From: Spirochaeta sp.
Lineage (GTDB): Bacteria > Spirochaetota > Spirochaetia > DSM-2461
Length of the DNA: 5,402 nt
Reading direction: 5' to 3'
Assembly (NCBI GenBank): GCA_030635565.1
Contig: DAOVYP010000181.1
Span: 1-5,402, forward strand
Below the pieces are notes generated by a model. The model made no database searches and was not told the DNA's origin. It was given only the letters and a program-made list of their open reading frames with translations. Numbering within the stretch: the stretch's first letter is position 1; each line of letters begins with the position of its first letter. Of this stretch, positions 1 through 4,810 are shown piece by piece. Made by a program: the position numbers and the translations under genes.

Positions 1-435
1 ATCCTCATTGGTGAAGAAATCACCATCGCATGTTGCGCAGTAGGAGATACCGGTTCCCTGGAATTTCATTTCTGAATCCAACCCGAGGGTCCGGGGTTTG
101 CCTCCGGTGGCGATTATGACGGTTTTTGCCTGGAAAACACCCTTTTCGGTCTCGATCTTTTTCATCCGGCCGGAGAAATCAATGGAACGGATCTTTTGAT
201 TCGTCAGAATCTCACAACCGAAACCAAGGGCTTGTTTCTTCATTTCAGAGGCAAGCTTGTATCCATTGGTTTCCGGTATCCCGGGATAGTTGGCTACGGC
301 ATGGGTGAGAAGAACCTGACCACCCCCGGTTCCAGTGTCCAGGATTACGACTTTTTGCCGGGCTCTCGACAGATAAATTCCAGCCGTCAGCCCTGCAGGA
401 CCGGCACCGAAGATCAGGGTATCACAAGTATTCAA
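1..435 (-). CDS. trxB: Thioredoxin reductase (FAD/NAD(P)H-dependent), 3' part beyond the window
   Basis: Flavoprotein that uses NADPH to reduce a thioredoxin, here presumably the product of the gene just upstream. The 145 visible residues begin NTCDTLIFGAGPAGLTAG, containing the FAD-binding GxGxxG motif (GAGPAG, residues 10-15). A GGGQ segment (37-40) and an ATGG segment (109-112) follow. The redox-active motif CATCDGDFF has its cysteines at residues 133 and 136, the spacing and position typical of low-molecular-weight bacterial thioredoxin reductases (about 305-320 residues in full). The rest of the NADPH domain and the C-terminal FAD part lie outside the window. I chose TTG at 435 because no in-frame ATG lies near the FAD motif and because this TTG overlaps the TGA stop of the thioredoxin gene (TTGA), with a weak CAGG seven bases upstream. 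The alternative, a ferredoxin-type or NADH-using paralogue, cannot be excluded without the C-terminal part. Confidence 0.9.
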   Translation of the reverse strand, partial: MNTCDTLIFGAGPAGLTAGIYLSRARQKVVILDTGTGGGQVLLTHAVANYPGIPETNGYKLASEMKKQALGFGCEILTNQKIRSIDFSGRMKKIETEKGVFQAKTVIIATGGKPRTLGLDSEMKFQGTGISYCATCDGDFFTNED

Positions 436-791
436 CTTGCTGCCTGTAAAACATCTTTTATGTTGGTTGTAATCTGATATTTGTCCTGGATGCTAGAGGT
501 GGCTTTTACAACTGATCCGTTCTTATAATAAATGGTGAACGGCAGACCCCTGAAATTCGAACATTCGGGAAGTTTTTTTATAACCGATGCTTCAGGATTG
601 TCGAATAGCATATCCCTGAATGTCACATGGCCGTATTCGCCGGATTTTTCCAGATTTTCCATGGATTCGTAAACCGGAACGCACATCGGACCCATGCGGC
701 CGCAGCATACCATGACGTTTTCATTCGATTTGATGATTTCTTCGAGTTCCGAAGCCGTACTCAGATGTTTAAGATTGGTGTCCAGAGTCAT
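432..791 (-). CDS. Thioredoxin-like protein with variant GPMC active site
   Basis: A 119-residue protein of thioredoxin size and fold pattern, encoded directly before thioredoxin reductase and overlapping it, so the two are probably a redox pair. Visible thioredoxin features are an N-terminal helix (about 10-22), a hydrophobic strand VMVCC (26-30), an active-site loop RMGPMCVPVYESM (32-44), and GLPFTIYYKNG (82-92). In the last of these, Pro84 sits where thioredoxins carry the cis-proline before the beta-strand. The usual WCGPC is absent: Cys37 of GPMC aligns with the second (resolving) cysteine, the first is replaced by Gly34, and an extra Cys29-Cys30 pair lies upstream. Cys77 is the only other cysteine. 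The ATG at 791 has a strong AAGGAG (799-804) seven bases upstream. Family assignment is firm. Catalytic mechanism and partners are inference, and a role as thioredoxin for a reductase such as glycine reductase or peroxiredoxin is possible but not shown. Confidence 0.85.
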   Translation of the reverse strand: MTLDTNLKHLSTASELEEIIKSNENVMVCCGRMGPMCVPVYESMENLEKSGEYGHVTFRDMLFDNPEASVIKKLPECSNFRGLPFTIYYKNGSVVKATSSIQDKYQITTNIKDVLQAAS

Positions 792-821
792 AGTGACTCT
801 CCTTAATGCAATATATGATAT

Positions 822-850
822 ATAGTAATAATAATATAATCAGCTGTCAA
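822..850 (-). promoter_or_regulatory. Sigma70-type promoter of the thioredoxin/thioredoxin reductase genes
   Basis: Read on the minus strand, a perfect -35 box TTGACA (850-845) is followed by a 17-base AT-rich spacer (844-828) and a -10 box TACTAT (827-822, 4 of 6 consensus bases). Transcription would start near 815, giving a leader of about 25 bases that includes the AAGGAG ribosome-binding site at 804-799. The boxes are seen in the sequence; activity is inferred. Confidence 0.65.
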
Positions 851-876
851 CATTATGAAAATACCGAAATAACAGA

Positions 877-911
877 GGTAATTTCAAAAAAAGAAAATTT
901 TTGGAATTACC
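877..911. repeat. Inverted repeat 1 of three in the divergent control region
   Basis: Arms 877-890 (GGTAATTTCAAAAA) and 898-911 (TTTTTGGAATTACC) are complementary at 13 of 14 positions, the exception being T884/G904. They are separated by a 7-base spacer (AAGAAAA). It lies 26 bases beyond the -35 box of the thioredoxin promoter and 10 bases before the next inverted repeat. A regulator-binding site is the likeliest reading. It cannot be a terminator of a neighbouring gene because both flanking gene groups point away from it. Confidence 0.6.
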
Positions 912-921
912 CAGACCTTTA

Positions 922-960
922 GAAAGCTTATTTTATTACATACTAATAAAATAAGCTTTC
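922..960. repeat. Inverted repeat 2: perfect 17-bp arms
   Basis: Arms 922-938 (GAAAGCTTATTTTATTA) and 944-960 (TAATAAAATAAGCTTTC) are perfectly complementary over 17 bp around a 5-base spacer CATAC. This is the strongest palindrome in the window. It lies between the two divergent promoters, about 60 bp upstream of the plus-strand -35 box. There is no T-run after either arm in a direction that would fit a terminator for a neighbouring gene. Probable operator or other protein-binding site; which protein binds is unknown. Confidence 0.8.
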
Positions 961-969
961 GACCCCATA

Positions 970-1009
970 TTGAGGTTCTTACAAAATGGCAATTTTGAAA
1001 GAACCTCAA
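970..1009. repeat. Inverted repeat 3: 18-bp arms with one mismatch
   Basis: Arms 970-987 (TTGAGGTTCTTACAAAAT) and 992-1009 (ATTTTGAAAGAACCTCAA) are complementary at 17 of 18 positions, with an A/A mismatch at 981/998 and a spacer of only GGCA. The outer 11 bp are perfect. It ends 11 bases before the -35 box of the proposed plus-strand promoter. That position suits a regulator of the regulator/dehydrogenase operon, possibly autoregulation by the DeoR-type protein, although this is inference. Confidence 0.8.
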
Positions 1010-1020
1010 CATTCAATGAC

Positions 1021-1049
1021 TTGTCATGTTAGAAAGAAAGGACTATCAT
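1021..1049 (+). promoter_or_regulatory. Sigma70-type promoter of the regulator/dehydrogenase operon
   Basis: A -35 box TTGTCA (1021-1026) and a -10 box TATCAT (1044-1049) each match consensus at 5 of 6 positions and are exactly 17 bases apart. Transcription would begin near 1056. That leaves about 33 bases of leader before TTG 1089, including its GGAG ribosome-binding site. The possible ATG at 1026 would then lie inside the -35 box and could not be translated from this promoter. Confidence 0.55.
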
Positions 1050-1088
1050 AAGCGTAAAGAAAGTAAATACAAAGTCTTGGAGTGGGTA

Positions 1089-1847
1089 TTGCAACTGCTT
1101 AACGAAAGAGAAAGGAAAATTCTGGACCTGCTCATCGAAGATCCCCACATCGGGGTGAGTGAGATGAGCAAGCGTCTGAAAGTTTCCGCCGTGACGGTTC
1201 GAAGTGATTTCGATAACCTGGCCGAAAAGGGCTATCTCATCCGGACCCGGGGCGGCGCTCTGCCGGCGTTCCACCCGGAAATCCTTGCCCGGCAGAAAAA
1301 CTATCCCGACCGCAAAACCGCCATTGCCAAAGCCGCCGCATCCTTTATCGACGACGGCGACACCATCATGATTGAGGCAGGTACCACCACCGCCCTCATC
1401 GGCCGTTACCTGCTGGGTAAGAGGAACGTGAAAGTTGTCACCGATTCAACACTTCTTCTGCCTTATGCCCGGTCCAACCCCGCGATTCATTTCACCTTTG
1501 TCGGCGGAATCTTCCGCCCGGAAGCCGAATCCATGGTGGGGCCCGCCGCCGTCCAGCATCTGGAGCAGTTCCACGTTAAAACCGCATTCATCGGAACCGA
1601 CGGGTTTTCACTGGAGAACGGCCTGACGACCCACATGATGGAAGCCACGGAAGTCGTGCGGACCATGCATCGGCGCTCGGACCGCTCGATACTCCTGGCC
1701 GATTCCGGCAAGTGGGGTCAGGCGGGATTTGCCCGCATCATCCCGTTGAAAGAAATTGACATATTGGTTATCGACTCCGGTCTGCCTGAAGCCGCCCGGA
1801 AAGACATCAAGGCACTGGGGATCGAACTCCTCATTGTCGAGGAATAA
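1089..1847 (+). CDS. DeoR/GlpR-family transcriptional regulator
   Basis: DNA-binding regulator, 252 residues from TTG 1089, the usual DeoR length (about 250-260). The N-terminus QLLNERERKILDLL is the standard DeoR opening. A winged helix-turn-helix follows (about 23-44, VSEMSKRLKVSAVTVRSD), then the wing motif RGGALP (54-59). The C-terminal sugar-phosphate-sensor-like domain shows IEAGTTT (95-101), SMVGP (148-152), GTDG (169-172) and ADSGKWG (204-210), the phosphate-binding signatures of DeoR sensors. TTG 1089 has GGAG at 1079-1082, six bases upstream. The longer reading from ATG 1026 (273 residues) lacks a ribosome-binding site, adds a Lys/Arg-rich stretch, and starts inside the proposed -35 box. 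E2 begins 10 bases after the stop, so the protein probably controls the dehydrogenase operon and perhaps itself. Effector unknown; members usually bind phosphorylated sugars or related metabolites. Confidence 0.9.
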   Translation: MQLLNERERKILDLLIEDPHIGVSEMSKRLKVSAVTVRSDFDNLAEKGYLIRTRGGALPAFHPEILARQKNYPDRKTAIAKAAASFIDDGDTIMIEAGTTTALIGRYLLGKRNVKVVTDSTLLLPYARSNPAIHFTFVGGIFRPEAESMVGPAAVQHLEQFHVKTAFIGTDGFSLENGLTTHMMEATEVVRTMHRRSDRSILLADSGKWGQAGFARIIPLKEIDILVIDSGLPEAARKDIKALGIELLIVEE

Positions 1848-1857
1848 AGGACGACAC

Positions 1858-3261
1858 ATGGCTCAAGAAATCGTAATGCCTAAACTGGGCAACACCGTCG
1901 AATCCGTCATCATCGTTGAATGGCGCAAAGACGTCGGTGACAGCATCACCATCGGAGAGGCCATCTGCGAGGTGGAAACCGACAAGGCCACCGTCGAGGT
2001 GGAAGCCGAAGTCGGCGGAACTCTCCTGGCCCGGCTTTTCGAAGCCGATGACGACGTTCCCGTCCTGGTTCCCTTCGCCATCGTTGGTGAAGCAGGTGAG
2101 GATATTTCCGGAATGCTGACCTCTGGCGAACCCGCCGCAGATACTTCTCCGGTATCCGCCGAGGGCGCCCCCGCAGCCCCGGCGGCAGCGGCAGCTTCTC
2201 TGGAACCGGCTGCCGCCGTCAGGCAGGATGCCCCCGCCTCAGGCATCTCCGCCGTCACCGGGGGCGGCCCGGTCGGTATTTCCCCCCGGGCCCGTACACT
2301 GGCCGCCTCATCAGGGCTGCAGGGCCTTCCCGCCGCCGGAACCGGCCCCGGCGGCCGTATCATCGAGCGCGATATTCAGGCCGCCCTTGAAGGCCGCTCG
2401 CCCCTGACCCCGGCGGCTCAAAGCCTTGGCGGATCCGTTCCCGGGCAGGGCAGCGGCATCGGCGGCCGGGTGCTGGCCGAAAATATGGGTCAGGCCTCTA
2501 CGGCTCCGGCGGCCGGCGCAGTGCCTGTCCCGATCGGCGCACCCTCTGCCGTTCTTGAGTTCCCCGGCCCGGTGGAGAGTTTCCCCGTCAAGGGTATCAG
2601 GAAACTGGTGGCCCAGAGGATGCACGCCTCCCTGGCCGAGACCGCCCAGCTCACCCTGAATACTTCGGCACCGGCCGGCTCCCTGCTTTCATGGCGGGCC
2701 CGGTACAAAACCTCTCCCGAAGAGTTCGGCCTTTCCAAAGTCTCTATCAACGATCTGGTGATGTTCACCGCCGCCCGGCTCCTGCCCCGATATCCCGGGA
2801 TGAACGCCACATACCACGGTACTGAGATAAAGCAGTTCCGCCATGTTCACATGGGTTTCGCGGTGGATACGCCCAGGGGCCTGATGGTTCCGGTCCTGCG
2901 TTTCGCAGATCAGCTTTCACTATCACAGCTTTCGGCGGAAACCCGGCGTCTGGCCGCAGCCTGCCGGGATGGGAACATCAACCCCGATGAGTTTTCCGGT
3001 GGTACCTTCACCATCACCAACCTTGGATTCTTCGGTATCGAGAGCTTCACACCGGTACTCAACACTCCGGAGGTGGCCATACTCGGGGTGAACACCATCG
3101 TCAATTCACCGATTGAAACCCCCGAGGGAATCGGTATCGAGAAGCGGATGGGACTTTCCCTCACGATTAATCATCAGGCCGTCGACGGGGCTCCCGGCGC
3201 ACGGTTTCTCAAAGATATGGGCACCCTGCTGGCCAATCTTGAATACGCTGTGGCACTTTAA
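1858..3261 (+). CDS. 2-oxoacid (or acetoin) dehydrogenase complex E2, dihydrolipoyl acyltransferase
   Basis: Core of the complex, 467 residues: it accepts an acyl group from E1 on a lipoyl-lysine, transfers it to CoA, and leaves dihydrolipoyl for E3. Domains in order are: a single lipoyl domain (1-78) with the lipoylation site Lys43 in ETDKAT; an Ala/Pro-rich flexible linker (about 90-135); an E1/E3-binding domain (about 140-176, ISPRARTLAA to GTGPGGRIIERDI); a second long Ala/Pro/Gly linker (about 180-238); and the catalytic domain (about 240-467) with GTFTITNLGFFGIESFTPVL (382-401) and the active site NHQAVDGA (438-445, His439, Asp443). ATG 1858 has AAAGGA (1846-1851), which overlaps the regulator's stop. 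An in-frame ATG at 1756 lies inside the regulator and would put 34 unrelated residues before the lipoyl domain. Substrate class (pyruvate, branched-chain, acetoin) cannot be told from this sequence by eye. Confidence 0.93.
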   Translation: MAQEIVMPKLGNTVESVIIVEWRKDVGDSITIGEAICEVETDKATVEVEAEVGGTLLARLFEADDDVPVLVPFAIVGEAGEDISGMLTSGEPAADTSPVSAEGAPAAPAAAAASLEPAAAVRQDAPASGISAVTGGGPVGISPRARTLAASSGLQGLPAAGTGPGGRIIERDIQAALEGRSPLTPAAQSLGGSVPGQGSGIGGRVLAENMGQASTAPAAGAVPVPIGAPSAVLEFPGPVESFPVKGIRKLVAQRMHASLAETAQLTLNTSAPAGSLLSWRARYKTSPEEFGLSKVSINDLVMFTAARLLPRYPGMNATYHGTEIKQFRHVHMGFAVDTPRGLMVPVLRFADQLSLSQLSAETRRLAAACRDGNINPDEFSGGTFTITNLGFFGIESFTPVLNTPEVAILGVNTIVNSPIETPEGIGIEKRMGLSLTINHQAVDGAPGARFLKDMGTLLANLEYAVAL

Positions 3262-3271
3262 GGAGTATTAA

Positions 3272-4618
3272 ATGATGAACAGTGAATTTGATCTGATAAT
3301 ACTGGGGGGCGGGCCCGGCGGGTACAATGCCGCTGAACGTGCTGCTCACGCCGGCCTGAAAACATTGGTGATAGAGAAGGAAGATCTCGGAGGCGTTTGT
3401 CTGAACCGGGGTTGTATTCCCACCAAGACCCTGCTGGCTTCCGCCAAGCATTTTCACATTGCAAAAGACAGTGCCGATTTCGGCGTCGTCGCCCCGAATG
3501 TGAGCCTGGACTGGTCCAGGGCCTTTAAAAGGAAAGTGAAGACCGTTCGGGCCCTGCGCTCCGGCGTGGCTGCCAAACTGAAGAAGAACAAGGTGACCGT
3601 CATCGAAGGCGAAGCCCGTTTCATCGACCGCTCCACCGTTGAGGTGAACGGCGAGCGCTTTTCGACGGCAAAAATTCTCATCGCAACGGGCTCGAAACCC
3701 TCTATTCCCCCCATACCCGGGGCCGATTCACCGTCGGTGCTTACCAGTCGTGAGATATTGGATATCGACCATGTCCCTGAATCCCTGGTGGTAATCGGCG
3801 GTGGTGTCATCGGGCTGGAATTCGCCTCCCTGTTTTCAACCCTGGGATCGAGAGTTACCGTCGTGGAAATGCTGCCTGAAATCGTTCCTTCCCTGGACTC
3901 GGATGTGGCGGCCCTGCTGCGGGGGCGGCTGGAAAAGGATGTCGCTTTCAAGCTTGGCGCCCGGGTGGAAAAAATCGACGGGACAACGGTGTCCTATAGC
4001 GATTCCGAGGGTCCCGGAACTGTCGGCGCTGAAGTCATCCTGATGTCGGTCGGCCGCCGGCCGGTGGTGGAAGGTATGGGTCTGGAAGATATCGGCCTTG
4101 ACGTTTCACCGAAAGGTGTTGCTGTCGATGAGAAAATGCGTACCAACCTTCCGGGAGTCTGGGCCGCCGGGGACTGCACGGGAAAGAGTCTTCTGGCCCA
4201 TTCGGCTTACCGGATGGGAGAGGTAGCCGTTGCCGACATGCTCGGGAAGGATGATCGGATGCGTTACAACGCCATCCCGTCGGTAGTGTACAGCCTGCCT
4301 GAGGCTGCCGGCGTCGGTATCACCGAAGCGGAAGCGGTGAAGGCCGGCCGGGAGGTGGTCATCAAAAAACTTCCCATGCAGTACAGCGGCCGCTACCTGG
4401 CCGAGTTCGGTCAGGAACCGGGATTCGGCAAGGTGATTATCGATGCAAAGACTCAAGCTCTGCTGGGGGTTCACCTGGTAGGGGGAACCTGCTCGGAAAT
4501 CATCTGGGGCGCCGCAGCCCTGATAGAGGCGGAATTCAGGGTTGATGACGTGAGGGAACTGATTTTCCCCCACCCGACGGTATCGGAGATTATCAGAGAA
4601 ACGATCTGGGAATTTTAG
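3272..4618 (+). CDS. lpdA: Dihydrolipoyl dehydrogenase (E3)
   Basis: Homodimeric flavoprotein that reoxidises the dihydrolipoyl arm of E2 and passes electrons through FAD to NAD+. The 448 residues are close to the family's usual 450-475. Visible motifs are the FAD-binding GGGPGG (12-17), the redox disulfide GGVCLNRGCIPTKTLL (40-55, Cys43 and Cys48), ATGSKP (138-143), the NAD-binding GGGVIGLEFA (176-185) with the acidic VVE197 that favours NAD+, the second FAD motif GVWAAGDC (295-302), and the C-terminal HPTVSE with catalytic His434 and Glu439. All key residues are present. E2 ends 10 bases upstream, and the stop and ribosome-binding site share the sequence TAAGGAG (3259-3265), indicating coupled translation. 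The start is ATG 3272 or the adjacent ATG 3275; spacing is acceptable for both. A role for this E3 in other lipoyl systems (for example glycine cleavage) is possible. Confidence 0.95.
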   Translation: MMNSEFDLIILGGGPGGYNAAERAAHAGLKTLVIEKEDLGGVCLNRGCIPTKTLLASAKHFHIAKDSADFGVVAPNVSLDWSRAFKRKVKTVRALRSGVAAKLKKNKVTVIEGEARFIDRSTVEVNGERFSTAKILIATGSKPSIPPIPGADSPSVLTSREILDIDHVPESLVVIGGGVIGLEFASLFSTLGSRVTVVEMLPEIVPSLDSDVAALLRGRLEKDVAFKLGARVEKIDGTTVSYSDSEGPGTVGAEVILMSVGRRPVVEGMGLEDIGLDVSPKGVAVDEKMRTNLPGVWAAGDCTGKSLLAHSAYRMGEVAVADMLGKDDRMRYNAIPSVVYSLPEAAGVGITEAEAVKAGREVVIKKLPMQYSGRYLAEFGQEPGFGKVIIDAKTQALLGVHLVGGTCSEIIWGAAALIEAEFRVDDVRELIFPHPTVSEIIRETIWEF

Positions 4619-4625
4619 GTACGGG

Positions 4626-4726
4626 ATAGGGATGAGGGGCGAGGGGTCAGGTGTCAGTTGCTGACGCCGTGAGTGGAAATACCACTTTCCCCAACTGTTC
4701 CCTGACCCCTGGTCCCTGCCCCCTAT
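4626..4726. repeat. 101-bp imperfect palindrome between E3 and E1 genes
   Basis: This occupies most of the 192-base gap (4619-4810) between lpdA and the E1 gene. Perfect inner segments are AGGGGTCAGG (4642-4651) with CCTGACCCCT (4701-4710) and CAGTTG (4655-4660) with CAACTG (4692-4697). The outer ends ATAGGG (4626-4631) and CCCTAT (4721-4726) also pair, and the G-rich stretch between them pairs partly (11 of 16 over 4626-4641 against 4711-4726). A separate small hairpin, AGTGG (4672-4676) with CCACT (4682-4686), sits in the centre. No T-run follows, so it is not a typical terminator. It resembles the GGGGTCAGG-type miniature repeat elements found scattered between genes in some bacterial genomes, but copy number cannot be judged here. 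In RNA it would form a long hairpin that could affect E1 expression. The remaining gap sequence (4727-4795) shows nothing clear. Confidence 0.65.
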
Positions 4727-4795
4727 AAACGGATGCAGCCGGTTCACAGAGTGAAAAACCCCCGGCCCTCCGAAACGATTAAAGCGAGATAAAAA

Positions 4796-4801
4796 AAGGA
4801 G
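4796..4801 (+). promoter_or_regulatory. Ribosome-binding site of the E1 gene
   Basis: AAGGAG follows a run of A residues and lies nine bases before ATG 4811. It fixes the start of the E1 reading frame, whose N-terminus otherwise matches no core E1 motif for about 45 residues. No convincing promoter is visible in the gap upstream, so E1 is probably transcribed with lpdA. Confidence 0.7.
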
Positions 4802-4810
4802 CTGAATACC

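Noticed and set aside
126..477. Short plus-strand open frames over the trxB and thioredoxin genes
   Set aside because: They are antisense to clearly recognisable minus-strand proteins and resemble no known family.
918..946. Alternative plus-strand promoter TTTAGA-17-TACTAA within inverted repeat 2
   Set aside because: The -10 match is only 3 of 6 and the site is inside the palindrome; the pair at 1021-1049 matches consensus much better.
1016..1051. Possible 11-codon leader peptide starting at ATG 1016
   Set aside because: It lies over the proposed promoter, has no ribosome-binding site, and its composition gives no hint of attenuation such as repeated codons.
1756..1857. Upstream in-frame extension of E2 starting at ATG 1756
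   Set aside because: It overlaps the regulator's conserved C-terminus and lacks a ribosome-binding site, whereas ATG 1858 gives the exact lipoyl-domain N-terminus with AAAGGA six bases upstream.
1863..2363. Minus-strand open frame of 166 codons over the E2 lipoyl domain and linker
   Set aside because: Low-complexity Ala/Ser/Pro-rich translation is the mirror of the E2 linker; it has no start signals or recognisable domain.
4640..4726. Rho-independent terminator after lpdA
   Set aside because: The hairpin potential is strong, but the second arm ends in CCCCCTATAAACGG with no T-run, and the next operon gene follows with no visible promoter.
4743..4755. Small inverted repeat TTCAC-AGA-GTGAA as an operator
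   Set aside because: Five-base arms are short enough to arise by chance and nothing nearby looks like a promoter.
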